NCBI RefSeq assembly: GCF_017744435.1
Contig: NZ_JAGIBG010000035.1
Span: forward strand, 1-56,830
From: Pseudomonas sp.
GTDB lineage: Bacteria; Pseudomonadota; Gammaproteobacteria; Pseudomonadales; Pseudomonadaceae
DNA length: 56,830 bases
Direction: 5' to 3'
In this document: positions 1 through 10,867 of the stretch, piece after piece
How positions within the stretch are numbered: the stretch's first letter is position 1
Layout of the letters: the number at the start of each line of letters is the position of its first letter
Notes under the pieces: model-generated
Told to the model about the DNA's origin: nothing
Seen by the model: only the letters and a program-made list of their open reading frames with translations
Database searches by the model: none
Position numbers and translations under genes: made by a program

Positions 1-40
1 CCTGTGGGAGCGGCTTTAGCCGCGAAGGGGCCGGTGCAGG
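1..40. repeat. REP element (P. putida type), one arm
   Basis: A GC-rich imperfect palindrome with the core GGGAGCGGCTTTAGCCGCGA. The same family recurs, usually as inverted pairs, at seven other intergenic sites in the window. Only one arm is visible because the window starts here. It lies just past the 3' end of rimK. Confidence 0.8.
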
Positions 41-46
41 CTTGAA

Positions 47-952
47 TCAGCCTTTGCCTTTGGTGCGGGTCTGATTCGGCCCGCCATTCTTCTCCAGGTG
101 CTCGATGATCATCGCGGCCACGTTCTTGCCGGTGGTCGTTTCGATCCCTTCCAGCCCCGGCGACGAGTTCACTTCCATCACCAATGGCCCGTGGTTGGAG
201 CGCAGGATATCCACACCCGCCACGCTCAGCCCCATCACCTTGGCGGCGCGAATGGCCGTCATGCGCTCTTCGGGGGTGATCTTGATCAGGCTGGCCACCC
301 CACCGCGGTGCAGGTTGGAGCGGAACTCCCCTGGTTTGGCCTGGCGTTTCATCGAGGCGATCACTTTGTCGCCTACCACGAAGCAGCGGATATCCGCACC
401 GCCGGCCTCCTTGATGTATTCCTGAACCATGATGTTCTGCTTCAGCCCCATGAACGCCTCGATCACCGACTCGGCGGCCTTGGTGGTTTCGCACAGCACC
501 ACGCCGATGCCTTGGGTGCCTTCCAGCACCTTGATCACCAGCGGCGCGCCATTGACCATCTGGATCAGGTCGGGGATGTCATCCGGCGAGTGGGCGAAAC
601 CGGTAATCGGCAGGCCGATGCCGCGACGCGACAGCAATTGCAGCGAGCGCAGCTTGTCACGCGAACGGGCGATGGCCACTGATTCGTTCAGCGGGTACAC
701 ACCCATCATTTCGAACTGGCGCAGCACCGCGCAGCCGTAGAAGGTTACCGAGGCGCCGATGCGTGGGATCACTGCATCGAAACCTTCCAGCGGCTTGCCG
801 CGATAGTGGATCTGCGGCTTGTGGCTGGCGATGTTCATGTAGGCCCGCAGGGTGTCGATCACCACCATTTCATGGCCCCGCTGGGTACCGGCTTCGACCA
901 GGCGGCGGGTGGAATACAGACGCGGATTGCGCGACAGCACAGCGATCTTCAT
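47..952 (-). CDS. rimK: RimK, ribosomal protein S6 glutamate ligase
   Basis: ATP-grasp ligase of 301 residues, the usual length for RimK. The family adds glutamate residues to the C-terminus of ribosomal protein S6 (RpsF) and so tunes ribosome composition. The N-terminal pre-ATP-grasp segment begins MKIAVLSRNPRLYST. The ATP-binding region contains GTQGIGVVL (about residues 145-153), and the metal and substrate-binding end contains VMEVNSSPGLEGIE near residue 260. The start overlaps the stop of the upstream rimB-like gene by 4 bases, so the two are translated as one unit. In Pseudomonas rimB and rimK form the rimABK operon, and RimB and RimA modulate RimK activity. Assignment is firm. Confidence 0.96.
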   Translation of the reverse strand: MKIAVLSRNPRLYSTRRLVEAGTQRGHEMVVIDTLRAYMNIASHKPQIHYRGKPLEGFDAVIPRIGASVTFYGCAVLRQFEMMGVYPLNESVAIARSRDKLRSLQLLSRRGIGLPITGFAHSPDDIPDLIQMVNGAPLVIKVLEGTQGIGVVLCETTKAAESVIEAFMGLKQNIMVQEYIKEAGGADIRCFVVGDKVIASMKRQAKPGEFRSNLHRGGVASLIKITPEERMTAIRAAKVMGLSVAGVDILRSNHGPLVMEVNSSPGLEGIETTTGKNVAAMIIEHLEKNGGPNQTRTKGKG

Positions 953-1431
953 GCAGCACCTGTGACAGGGGAGAGGGTGGCCGGATAGGCCGGTTTGTCT
1001 TGTACGTATTTCAGGCCGGGGTTGACCACCAGCTGGCCGTGTATGAGCGCCTTGGAACCCAGCAGCAGGCGATAGCGCATGTTCTTGCGGCAGGCCAGGG
1101 TGAACTCGACTTGCCAGACTGCGTCGCCCAAGGCCAGCGTGGTGCGGATCACGTAACGGGTCTGTGCCTGGCCGTTGGAGCTCTTGATGGTCTTCATGGT
1201 CACCAGCGGCGCTTCACAGCGACGGTGGCGCAGTTGTACGACCGAGCCGAGGTGGGCGGTGAAGCGTACCCAAGGTTGGCCGTCACGTTCGAACGGCTCG
1301 ACGTCGGTGGCATGCAGGCTGGAGGTGCTCGCGCCGGTGTCGATCTTGGCGCGCAGGCCCGCCACGCCGAGGTCGGGCAGGGCCACCCACTCGCGCAGGC
1401 CGATCACTGTCAGATGGTCAAATTTCTTCAC
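949..1431 (-). CDS. rimB: RimB-like retropepsin-fold protease (putative ATP-dependent zinc protease family)
   Basis: Small protein with the retropepsin-like signature KIDTGASTSSLHA near the N-terminus, where D-T-G-A is the aspartic-protease-like active-site motif. Annotation pipelines call this family 'ATP-dependent zinc protease'. In Pseudomonas it is RimB, reported to act with RimK on S6. I prefer the GTG start at 1431 (VKKFDHLTVIG...), which gives 160 residues and has AGGGTG just upstream. An ATG at 1488 would add 19 residues that do not look conserved and would crowd the divergent hslR promoter. The stop overlaps rimK by 4 bases. Confidence 0.85.
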   Translation of the reverse strand: MKKFDHLTVIGLREWVALPDLGVAGLRAKIDTGASTSSLHATDVEPFERDGQPWVRFTAHLGSVVQLRHRRCEAPLVTMKTIKSSNGQAQTRYVIRTTLALGDAVWQVEFTLACRKNMRYRLLLGSKALIHGQLVVNPGLKYVQDKPAYPATLSPVTGAA

Positions 1432-1540
1432 GAAGCACACCCTGCGGATAAGGTGGTGAACTGTAAGCACGGCGGGGACTTTTTGCATCCGTCAGTTACG
1501 GTAGTACAGTTCGATGAAAGACAGAATTCGAGGAAACGAG

Positions 1541-1942
1541 ATGGCACAAAAAGCCGAGGACGACGACAAGGTCCGCCTGGATAAATGGCTGTGGGCGGCG
1601 CGCTTCTACAAGACCCGCGCGCTGGCCAAGGCGGCGATCGAGAGCGGCAAGGTGCATTGCCGCGGCGAGCGCTGCAAGCCGGGCAAGGAACCTCGGGTGG
1701 GTGATGAATTCGTGCTGCGTACCGGGTTCGACGAGCGCACGGTTGTGGTCAAGGCGCTATCGGTGGTGCGGCGTGGGGCGCCGGAAGCGCAGACGCTTTA
1801 TGAAGAGACTGAAGACAGTATGCGCCGGCGCGAGCAGGCGGCCGAGATGCGCAAGGCGGGGGCGATGGGGGTTACCACTGATGGTCGGCCGAACAAGAAG
1901 CAGCGGCGACAGATTCACCAGCTGCACGGAAGCTTTGAATAG
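1541..1942 (+). CDS. hslR: Hsp15, ribosome-associated heat-shock protein (S4 domain)
   Basis: Protein of 133 residues with an N-terminal S4 RNA-binding domain starting VRLDKWLWAARFYKTRALA, followed by a basic C-terminal tail rich in Lys, Arg and Gln. Hsp15 binds 50S subunits that carry a stalled nascent chain and helps recycle them. I place the start at 1541 because GAGGAAACG lies at Shine-Dalgarno distance and the family begins a few residues before the S4 motif. The in-frame ATG at 1514 would add nine unconserved residues. It is divergent from rimBK. In many gammaproteobacteria it lies close to hslO, as it does here. Confidence 0.95.
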   Translation: MAQKAEDDDKVRLDKWLWAARFYKTRALAKAAIESGKVHCRGERCKPGKEPRVGDEFVLRTGFDERTVVVKALSVVRRGAPEAQTLYEETEDSMRRREQAAEMRKAGAMGVTTDGRPNKKQRRQIHQLHGSFE

Positions 1943-1944
1943 CC

Positions 1945-1963
1945 GGGGCTGCAAAGCAGCCCC
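1945..1963. terminator. Hairpin between convergent hslR and PAP2 genes
   Basis: Perfect GGGGCTGC-AAA-GCAGCCCC stem-loop directly after the hslR stop and just before the PAP2 stop. There is no T-tract, so it is either a weak bidirectional terminator or a mobile palindrome. The same core hairpin recurs near 31,744. Confidence 0.5.
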
Positions 1964-1969
1964 AGCGAT

Positions 1970-2764
1970 CTAGCGGATTACCGCCAGTCGCCCGACCAAC
2001 GGTAACTTCTTGGCAATAGCAAAGAGAGGTGCCGTCCAGCGCAACAGCAAGGCGCTGCCCTTGGCCGCCAACGGCGTGTGGCAACTCCAGCCCAACGCCA
2101 GTATCGCCATCAGCAGGCCGCCGATGTAATCGTCCTGTCCCCAGTGCGCCCCGGCCACTAGCCGCGGCATCATGAACAGGAAGGCCAGGCCCCAAACCAC
2201 GAGGTGCTGCACCAGGCGGCGGCTGAACAGGCTCATGTACAAGGCCCAGATCAGCAGCACCGAGGCGTGATCGCCAGGGAAACTGTTGCTGGAACGGTCC
2301 TTCAGCTCCCAGGCTTTTTCCAGGTTCGGGTAGTAGCTGCTGAGGTGCACCACGTTGTCGAACACCATCGATGGGCTGTCATGTTGCCAACCCATTGCAT
2401 CCACCCACTTGGAAAACAGCGCGCGAATCACCACTAATAGGAGCAGCGTGACCAGAAAGCCAAAGAAGGCTTCGCGAACATGGCTGGCCTTGAACACCCA
2501 GTTGCCACGGATCAGCATGGCCAGGAGGGTCAGACCGACGACGATGTCGAAGGGGCGCAGGCTGCCGATGGCCCAGATATGGCGCCAGGTCGTGTTGTCG
2601 GCCAGAGGCGTGTTGAGGCTATGGAATAGCCACTCGTCGAAAGTCAGGCACAGGATCTGGCCAATAGGCCATAACCAGAAACACAGTAGAGCGATGGGAA
2701 GCAGCGTACAGGCTGCCAATGGCCCCCAGGACCACCTTGCTTGGAACAGTGGTCGATTGTCCAT
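1970..2764 (-). CDS. PAP2-family phosphatase, integral membrane
   Basis: Membrane protein of 264 residues with about six hydrophobic segments. The type-2 phosphatidic acid phosphatase signature is recognisable: KDRSSNSFPGDHAS (motif 2, with the conserved S-x-P-[SG]-D/H) and later ARLVAGAHWGQDDYIGG-like residues (motif 3, in the form MPRLVAGAHWGQDD with H and D). The family removes phosphate from lipid phosphates or undecaprenyl pyrophosphate at the membrane. The substrate cannot be read from sequence. It is transcribed towards hslR and divergent from hslO. Confidence 0.85.
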   Translation of the reverse strand: MDNRPLFQARWSWGPLAACTLLPIALLCFWLWPIGQILCLTFDEWLFHSLNTPLADNTTWRHIWAIGSLRPFDIVVGLTLLAMLIRGNWVFKASHVREAFFGFLVTLLLLVVIRALFSKWVDAMGWQHDSPSMVFDNVVHLSSYYPNLEKAWELKDRSSNSFPGDHASVLLIWALYMSLFSRRLVQHLVVWGLAFLFMMPRLVAGAHWGQDDYIGGLLMAILALGWSCHTPLAAKGSALLLRWTAPLFAIAKKLPLVGRLAVIR

Positions 2765-2883
2765 AGAATACCTCTATTGCAAACAGGAATCAGAGCGCCT
2801 CGTGAGCGCTCTACCACGGGATCTCGCAGTGGTTCGATATCCCGTGTAACCATTTTGTCATCATTTTCAGATAGCCAAAACCT

Positions 2884-3783
2884 ATGAGCGATTTGCCTGA
2901 TACCGATTTCACCCAACGTTTCATCTTCGACGAGCGCGATGTGCGCGGCGAGTGGGTGTCTCTCGATGACAGCTACGCCGCGGTGCTGGCGCGTCATGAG
3001 TACCCGCAGCCAGTGCAGGCACTGCTTGGCGAACTGATGGCTGCCACCGCCTTGCTGGTGGGCGCGCTGAAGTTCGACGGCCTGCTGATTCTGCAGGCGC
3101 GTTCCGAAGGGCCAATCCCGCTGCTGATGGTCGAGTGCTCGGGCGAACGTGACATCCGCGGCATGGCCCGCTACGAAGCGGAGCAGATCCCGGCCGACGC
3201 TACCCTGGAGCAGTTGATGCCCGGCGGCCACCTGACCCTGACCATCGACCCGGTCAAAGGCCAGCGCTACCAGGGCACCGTCGACCTGGACGGCGCCAAC
3301 CTGTCAGAGTGCTTCACCAATTACTTCGTGCAGTCGCAGCAGCTCAACACCCGCTTCTGGCTCAACGCCGAAGGTGGCAAGGCCCGTGGCCTGCTGCTGC
3401 AACAGCTGCCGCGCGATCGCCAGCCGGACGATGAAGAACGCGAAGACAGCTGGCAGCACGTGATTGCCCTGGCCAAGACGCTCAAGCCCGAAGAGTGGTC
3501 GGAAGACAACGAAACCCTGCTGCACCGTCTGTACCACGAAGACGCGGTTCGCCTGTTCGACATCCAGCCGCTGCGCTTCAAGTGCAGCTGCTCGCGCGAA
3601 CGTTCTGGCAACGCGCTGGTCAGTCTGGGTGAGCACGATGCCAAGGCGCTGGTCGAGGAGTGCGGTGGCACGGTGGAGATCGATTGCCAGTTCTGTAACC
3701 AGCGCTATTTCTTCGATGCCAGCGATGTTGCGCAACTGTTTGCCGGTGGCGGCACGGAAGCGGCGTCAGAAACTCGCCACTGA
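2884..3783 (+). CDS. hslO: Hsp33 redox-regulated chaperonin
   Basis: Protein of 299 residues matching Hsp33 from end to end. The C-terminal redox switch has the four zinc cysteines in the pattern FKCSCSRERSG (C-x-C) and DCQFCNQRYFF (C-x-x-C). Oxidation of these cysteines releases zinc and switches on holdase activity, protecting proteins during oxidative and heat stress in the cytoplasm. The ATG at 2884 begins MSDLPDTDFTQRFIFDE, typical for pseudomonads. It precedes pckA, a conserved neighbourhood. Confidence 0.97.
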   Translation: MSDLPDTDFTQRFIFDERDVRGEWVSLDDSYAAVLARHEYPQPVQALLGELMAATALLVGALKFDGLLILQARSEGPIPLLMVECSGERDIRGMARYEAEQIPADATLEQLMPGGHLTLTIDPVKGQRYQGTVDLDGANLSECFTNYFVQSQQLNTRFWLNAEGGKARGLLLQQLPRDRQPDDEEREDSWQHVIALAKTLKPEEWSEDNETLLHRLYHEDAVRLFDIQPLRFKCSCSRERSGNALVSLGEHDAKALVEECGGTVEIDCQFCNQRYFFDASDVAQLFAGGGTEAASETRH

Positions 3784-3962
3784 AACGTTTAATTTCAGGT
3801 GAATCTCCTGTCGAATTGCGCAAAAGCGCAGTTCTGACAGGAGGGGCCTACTTTTTTTGGGCGTTTCTGGCATAATCCGGCCACTTTTTTCGCTGTAGTA
3901 GTTTTTTCGAGACAACTACAAAACGTTTGGAGCACTCGGCCTCGGGCCGGATGGGGTATCTC

Positions 3963-5504
3963 ATGACGCAAGCCAACAACACCGTGTACACCGACCTGAG
4001 CGTCGATGAGCTGGTTAAAGAAGCGCTGTCCCGCGGTGAAGGCGTGCTGGCCGATACCGGCGCACTGGTAGTCGAAACTGGCCACCGTACTGGCCGCTCG
4101 CCGGCTGACCGTTTCATCGTCGAAGAACCTTCCACCCAGGACCAGATTGGCTGGGGCCCGATCAACCGCAAGTTCCCGGCCGACAAGTTCGATGCCCTGT
4201 GGGACCGCGTCGAGGCGTTCAACAACGCTCAGGATCACTTCGTTTCCTACGTTCACGTAGGGTCTGCTGCCGAGCACTACCTGCCGGTGAAGATGACCAC
4301 CCAGACAGCCTGGCAGAACCTGTTCGGCCGTTGCCTGTTCATCAACCCGCAGCAGTACAACCCAGCTGGCCGCGACGAGTGGCAAGTTCTGAACGTCGCC
4401 AACTTCGAGTGCGTGCCAGAGCGCGACGGCACCAACTCCGACGGCTGCGTGATCATCAACTTCGCCCAGAAGAAGGTGCTGATCGCTGGCATGCGTTACG
4501 CCGGCGAAATGAAGAAAGCCATGTTCTCGGTGCAGAACTTCCTGCTGCCGGCTGCCGACGTACTGCCGATGCACTGCGCCGCCAACATCGGTGAAGCTGG
4601 CGACGTTACCCTGTTCTTCGGCCTGTCCGGCACCGGCAAGACCACCCTGTCGGCCGACGAGAGCCGTTACCTGATCGGTGACGACGAGCACGGTTGGGGC
4701 GAAGGCGTTGTCTTCAACATCGAAGGCGGCTGCTATGCCAAGTGCATCGACCTGTCCGAGAAGAACGAGCCGGTCATCTGGAAAGCCATCAAGCATGGCG
4801 CCGTGCTGGAGAACGTCGTGCTCGACGCCAACAAGCACGCCGACTACGCCGATGTCAGCCTGACCCAGAACAGCCGTGCCGCCTACCCGCTGGAGCACGT
4901 TGCGAAGGTCTCCGAGAAGAACCTGGGCGGTGAGCCGAACGCGGTCATCTTCCTGACCTGCGACCTGACTGGCGTTCTGCCGCCGGTTTCGATCCTGAAC
5001 AACGAGCAGGCGGCCTACCACTTCCTGTCCGGCTACACCGCGCTGGTCGGTTCCACCGAAATGGGTTCGGGCGGCGGCATCAAGTCGACCTTCTCCACCT
5101 GCTTCGGCGCACCGTTCTTCCCGCGCCCGGCTGGCGTCTACGCCGAGCTGCTGATCAAGCGCATCAAGGCTTTCGGTTCCAAGGTCTACCTGGTCAACAC
5201 CGGCTGGACCGGCGGTGGCTACGGCGTTGGCAAGCGCTTCAGCATCCCGACCACCCGTGGCGTGATCGCTGCCATCCAGAGCGGTGCTCTGGTCGGCGCC
5301 GAAACCGAGCACCTGGACATCATCAACCTGGACGTGCCGAAGGCCGTTCCGGGCGTTGAAACCGAGCTGCTCAACCCGCGCGCTACCTGGGCTGACAAGG
5401 CTGCCTATGACGAGGCCGCCCAAGGCCTGGCCAAGCTGTTCATCGAAAACTTCAAGAAGTTCGAAGTTTCCGACGCCATCAAGGCTGCTGGTCCTCAGCT
5501 GTAA
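3963..5504 (+). CDS. pckA: Phosphoenolpyruvate carboxykinase (ATP)
   Basis: ATP-dependent PEP carboxykinase, which converts oxaloacetate + ATP to PEP + CO2 + ADP, the first committed step of gluconeogenesis. The kinase-1a P-loop is GLSGTGKTTLSAD and the kinase-2 motif is DDEHGWGEGVVFNIEGG. GSTEMGSGGGIKSTFSTCFG and NTGWTGGGYGVGKR are further conserved blocks. I start it at 3963 (MTQANNTVYTDL, 513 residues, standard size). An upstream in-frame ATG at 3927 would add 12 residues encoded by a GC-rich palindrome (CGGCCTCGGGCCG), which is more likely leader. A strong terminator follows. Confidence 0.97.
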   Translation: MTQANNTVYTDLSVDELVKEALSRGEGVLADTGALVVETGHRTGRSPADRFIVEEPSTQDQIGWGPINRKFPADKFDALWDRVEAFNNAQDHFVSYVHVGSAAEHYLPVKMTTQTAWQNLFGRCLFINPQQYNPAGRDEWQVLNVANFECVPERDGTNSDGCVIINFAQKKVLIAGMRYAGEMKKAMFSVQNFLLPAADVLPMHCAANIGEAGDVTLFFGLSGTGKTTLSADESRYLIGDDEHGWGEGVVFNIEGGCYAKCIDLSEKNEPVIWKAIKHGAVLENVVLDANKHADYADVSLTQNSRAAYPLEHVAKVSEKNLGGEPNAVIFLTCDLTGVLPPVSILNNEQAAYHFLSGYTALVGSTEMGSGGGIKSTFSTCFGAPFFPRPAGVYAELLIKRIKAFGSKVYLVNTGWTGGGYGVGKRFSIPTTRGVIAAIQSGALVGAETEHLDIINLDVPKAVPGVETELLNPRATWADKAAYDEAAQGLAKLFIENFKKFEVSDAIKAAGPQL

Positions 5505-5523
5505 GCTGACCCCGGCCGTAACG

Positions 5524-5553
5524 AAAAAGCCGCCCCCTGGGGCGGCTTTTTGT
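5524..5553 (+). terminator. Rho-independent terminator of pckA
   Basis: Stem AAGCCGCC/GGCGGCTT with a short CCCTGG loop followed by TTTTTG, 20 bases after the pckA stop. Confidence 0.9.
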
Positions 5554-5576
5554 TTTCTGAGAACTGACACGGTCAT

Positions 5577-5693
5577 TGTGGGAGCGGCCTTGCGTCGCGA
5601 AAGGGCCGCATCGCGGCCCCAGCAATATCTGCCTAAATGCAGAAACCCTGGGGCTGCTGCACAGCCCTTTCGCGACGCAAGGCCGCTCCCACA
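5577..5693. repeat. Inverted pair of REP elements
   Basis: Two facing copies of the family (TGTGGGAGCGGCCTTGCGTCG ... CGACGCAAGGCCGCTCCCACA) separated by about 70 bases. Together they form a long potential cruciform between pckA and the thioesterase gene. The variant here carries 'CCTTGCGTCGCGAAAGG' in the centre, like the pair at 12,999. Confidence 0.85.
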
Positions 5694-5770
5694 TTGACGG
5701 TGGCAGGAAGTCAAAAACTGGAATTTCTGTTTCACTGTCTGCATCCACTGCCAAGACACGGGCCTACCAG

Positions 5771-6211
5771 ATGACCGAATCCCCCAGCCGCACGGCTTTC
5801 TCCCACTTCCACCCAATCCTCACCCGCCCCCAGGACAACGACGTCAACGGCCACATCGCCGGCGCCACCGTGCACGGCTTCTTCGAGGCCGCCATCCAGG
5901 CCTTCCTCGTCGAACAGGCCGAGCTGGACCTGCGCGATGGCGAGCTGGCGGCTTTCGTGGTGAGTTCGGCGGCAGACTTCTTCGCCTTGCCGGGCTTCCC
6001 GGATGTGCTGGAGGTGGGGCTAGGGGTGACACGGCTGGCGGGCAGCACCGTGGAGTACCGCCTGGCGCTCTACCGTCCGGGGGAGACCGATGCATGCGCG
6101 GCAGGGACGGTGGTGCAGGTGTTCATCGAGCGCGCCAGCGGCAGGCCGGTGCCGCTGCCCGAGGCGTTACAGGCGATCCTGGCTGGCCTGCAGCTGGATA
6201 CGCAGGCATGA
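5771..6211 (+). CDS. HotDog-fold acyl-CoA thioesterase family protein
   Basis: Protein of 146 residues resembling the 4-hydroxybenzoyl-CoA/FcbC-type thioesterases. The motif HFHPILTRPQDNDVNGHIAG fits the D-x-D-x-x-G-H-x-N pattern of the family, with some divergence. The fold hydrolyses acyl-CoA thioesters, and the actual substrate is unknown. I start at the ATG at 5771 (MTESPSRTAFSHF). The longer open frame upstream runs through the REP pair and is not credible. A hairpin terminator follows directly. Confidence 0.75.
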   Translation: MTESPSRTAFSHFHPILTRPQDNDVNGHIAGATVHGFFEAAIQAFLVEQAELDLRDGELAAFVVSSAADFFALPGFPDVLEVGLGVTRLAGSTVEYRLALYRPGETDACAAGTVVQVFIERASGRPVPLPEALQAILAGLQLDTQA

Positions 6212-6245
6212 AAAAGCCCTGCCGGTGAGGGCAGGGCTCTTTTTA
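6211..6245 (+). terminator. Rho-independent terminator after thioesterase gene
   Basis: Stem AGCCCTGCC/GGCAGGGCT followed by CTTTTT. It starts at the stop codon, and its A-rich other flank means it could also serve the convergent glycine-zipper gene. Confidence 0.85.
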
Positions 6246-6267
6246 CCCGTGGGCTGAGCCTCAGGTA

Positions 6268-6747
6268 TCAGTCGTGCCAGTGACGGTGCTTGCGGTGGCC
6301 ATAGTGGCGGCCACGGTCATGATAACGACGGTCGTCGTAGTCACGACGGTAGCGACGGTCGTCATGGCGCTCGTCTTCATCGGCCTTGTTGCCCATGTAG
6401 TTACCCAGCGCACCACCAGCACCACCGCCTGCGGCCGCACCGATGTAGCTACCGGTGGTACCGCCCATCGAACGACCTACCACGTTACCGCCTGCAGCGC
6501 CCAGGGCGCCACCGATGGCGGCCTCGCCACGCTGGCGCTTGTCGGCACCCAGGGCGCCGCCGGCCGCACCGCCCAGACCGGCACCAATGGCGCCGCCGGT
6601 GCTACCACCGATGGAGTTGCCCACTACGGAGCCGAGTACCCCACCCAATGCGCCGCCAATGCCAGCCTCGGTATTGCCGCCTGCCATGGCAACGCCGCTG
6701 AGCAAGCTGAAAGACAACAACAGAATCGAGGAGTACTTCTTCATCAA
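6268..6747 (-). CDS. Glycine-zipper outer-membrane/surface protein, exported
   Basis: Protein of 159 residues with a signal peptide (MMKKYSSILLLSFSLLSGVAMAGG). Residues 25-115 are a long Gly/Ala-rich block with repeated G-x-x-x-G spacing (GGALGG, GAGLGGAAGG, GNYMG), the glycine-zipper pattern of SlyB/YMGG-type lipoprotein-like proteins that oligomerise in the envelope. The C-terminal 35 residues are a highly basic His/Arg/Tyr/Asp tail (DDRRYRRDYDDRRYHD) that could bind metal or polyanions. I infer an envelope location. The precise role is unknown. The gene is monocistronic and convergent with the thioesterase gene. Confidence 0.75.
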   Translation of the reverse strand: MMKKYSSILLLSFSLLSGVAMAGGNTEAGIGGALGGVLGSVVGNSIGGSTGGAIGAGLGGAAGGALGADKRQRGEAAIGGALGAAGGNVVGRSMGGTTGSYIGAAAGGGAGGALGNYMGNKADEDERHDDRRYRRDYDDRRYHDRGRHYGHRKHRHWHD

Positions 6748-6902
6748 GAGAGCCTCATAGGGATGACGTGGGCGAATTTGAGGCTACGGAGGGCGGCTGG
6801 CAACGAAAATCCGACGAGTAACACGAGTTGTACACAATTCTCTAAGTTACTGTATTTGCTGTGAAACTTTATCGTTTTTCGCGTGTCTGAGCTATTTATG
6901 AC

Positions 6903-6936
6903 AAAGCCCTGAACCTCGCGGAACAGGGCTTTTTTC
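6903..6936. terminator. Terminator downstream of ydeP
   Basis: Stem AAGCCCTG/CAGGGCTT with a TTTTTTC tract on the plus strand and an A-tract on the left, so it can act in both directions. It lies just past the ydeP stop. Confidence 0.7.
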
Positions 6937-6957
6937 GTTTTTGCCGAGGCGTTCTGC

Positions 6958-9303
<2,346 letters not shown>

Positions 9304-9308
9304 GGCTG

Positions 9309-10139
9309 TTACGACTCCGCCGCTGGGCTGTAGACCCGCGGTGCACTGTGTTTGGGCAGATGAATGAGGTTGAGGTTGTGCTTGCGTGCCCATTGCAGGG
9401 CAAGGCCGGTGGGCGCCGAGAGGCTGACCAGGGTCTGAATGCCAGCGCGCAGCACCTTCTGGATCAGCTCCAGGCTGCAGCGGCTGGTGACGATGGCCAG
9501 GCCGCCCTCGGTGCTGATGCCTTGGCGCAGCAGGGCGCCGATCAGCTTGTCGAGGGCGTTGTGCCGGCCGATGTCTTCGCGGCCCATCAGCAATTCGCCC
9601 TGGGCGTTCATGAACAGCGCAGCGTGCACGGCACCGCAGTGTTGGCCCAGCGGTGTGAACGCATCAATGCGCTCGCGCAGGCCCGCCAGCCATTGCGCCG
9701 GTGGCAACGGTGCGCCAGGCAGTGCGGTCAGCTCCGGCAGCGCCTGTTCCAGGGCTTCCACCCCGCACAGGCCGCATCCGCTGGTGCCGGCCAGCTGGCG
9801 GCGCTGGTTCTTCAGGTTCCAGAACGCACGGCTGGAGATCTCCAGGTCGGCGTACATCGCCGAGCCGCTGCCGGAGAGTTTCAGGTCATAGATTTCCGAA
9901 GTGCCTTCGACGATGCCGCTGCCAACGCTGAAGCCGACCGCGAAGTCTTCCAGGTCGGTGGGGCTGACCAGCATCACTGCCTGGTTCAGGCCGTTGTAGG
10001 CAATGGCCAGGGCGACCTCTTCGGCCAGCGGCGTGCAGGCGCGTTCGTCATCGCTGAGCTGGACGTAGTCGTAGGTGTTGCTGGCGGCGGGCAGGGCCAG
10101 AGGCGTCGAGGCCGCGCAGACCGGAGGTTTGCTTTGCAT
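9309..10139 (-). CDS. fdhD: FdhD, formate dehydrogenase sulfurtransferase
   Basis: Protein of 276 residues of the FdhD/NarQ family, which passes sulfur from IscS to the molybdenum cofactor of formate dehydrogenases. The active-site cysteine motif is visible as GTSGCGLCGVEAL (C-x-x-C), followed by the conserved DIGRHNALDKLIGALL and TSRCSLELIQKVLRAGI. I use the ATG at 10,139 (MQSKPPVCAAS). The ATG at 10,172 adds eleven residues with no family support. It is immediately upstream of ydeP, so the pair forms a maturation-plus-enzyme operon. Confidence 0.94.
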   Translation of the reverse strand: MQSKPPVCAASTPLALPAASNTYDYVQLSDDERACTPLAEEVALAIAYNGLNQAVMLVSPTDLEDFAVGFSVGSGIVEGTSEIYDLKLSGSGSAMYADLEISSRAFWNLKNQRRQLAGTSGCGLCGVEALEQALPELTALPGAPLPPAQWLAGLRERIDAFTPLGQHCGAVHAALFMNAQGELLMGREDIGRHNALDKLIGALLRQGISTEGGLAIVTSRCSLELIQKVLRAGIQTLVSLSAPTGLALQWARKHNLNLIHLPKHSAPRVYSPAAES

Positions 10140-10314
10140 CGGGCGAGATAACCGGCGGCTATTTGATAGCACCAGCCTAGGCCGGCGGGCCGGGCGCGTC
10201 TAATCGCTAGGGTCTATGCCTTGATAGACCGCGTCGATGGGTCGCAGTGGGGCGGGCAGGGCAATCCTGGCCTAGACTCCTGGCTCCGAGGTTTACGTCA
10301 ACAAGGAGCGCGTC

Positions 10315-10755
10315 ATGAGCCTGTTCAGTTTCGTGAAGGAAGCCGGCGAGAAGTTGATCGACCTGCTGACTCCCGGCAATGCCAATGCCGAGGAACAGCT
10401 GAAGAAGCACGTGGAAAGTGTCGGCCTGGGCAACCCGAACATCTCGGCCACTGTAGAGGGTGACAAGGTCATTCTCAAGGGCGAGGTGGCCAGCCAGGAA
10501 GAGAGAGAGAAGATCATTCTCGCCGCCGGCAACATCGCCGGGGTGGCCAGCGTCGATGATCAGATCACCGTGACCGGGCCGGTCGTGGCGGCGGCAAGGT
10601 TCGTCACCGTGAAAAAGGGTGACACGCTGTCAGCCATCTCTGTGGTCGTGTATGGCAATGCCGGTCAGTACAACAAGATTTTCGAGGCCAACAAGCCGAT
10701 GCTCAAGCACCCGGACAAGATCTACCCAGGGCAGGTGCTGCGCATTCCTGAATGA
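10315..10755 (+). CDS. lysM: BON + LysM domain protein (Kbp/YgaU-like)
   Basis: Protein of 146 residues with an N-terminal helical lead (MSLFSFVKEAGEKL), a BON domain at about residues 28-85 (VEGDKVILKGEVASQEEREKI type) and a C-terminal LysM domain at about residues 97-145 (YTVKKGDTLSAIS-like, ending IYPGQVLRIPE). The E. coli counterpart is Kbp (YgaU), a potassium-binding protein important under K+ stress. Whether this copy binds K+ or peptidoglycan is inferred from family only. There is no signal peptide. AAGGAG lies upstream of the ATG. It is monocistronic and followed by a REP pair. Confidence 0.9.
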   Translation: MSLFSFVKEAGEKLIDLLTPGNANAEEQLKKHVESVGLGNPNISATVEGDKVILKGEVASQEEREKIILAAGNIAGVASVDDQITVTGPVVAAARFVTVKKGDTLSAISVVVYGNAGQYNKIFEANKPMLKHPDKIYPGQVLRIPE

Positions 10756-10770
10756 TCCCTATCTGCTGTC

Positions 10771-10866
10771 CCGGCCCTTTCGCGGGTAAACCCGCTCCCA
10801 CAGGTTTTTCATCACATTCAAATGTGGCGCCATATCTGTGGGAGCGGGTTTACCCGCGAAGGGGCC
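10771..10866. repeat. Inverted pair of REP elements
   Basis: CCCTTTCGCGGGTAAACCCG and its facing copy CGGGTTTACCCGCGAAGGGG separated by about 35 bases, between the convergent lysM and yrfG genes. Confidence 0.88.
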
Positions 10867-10867
10867 C

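Noticed and set aside
3795..5816. Long open frame antisense to pckA (673 codons)
   Set aside because: Mirror of the high-GC codon pattern of pckA, with no family, no ribosome-binding site and pckA unambiguous on the other strand.
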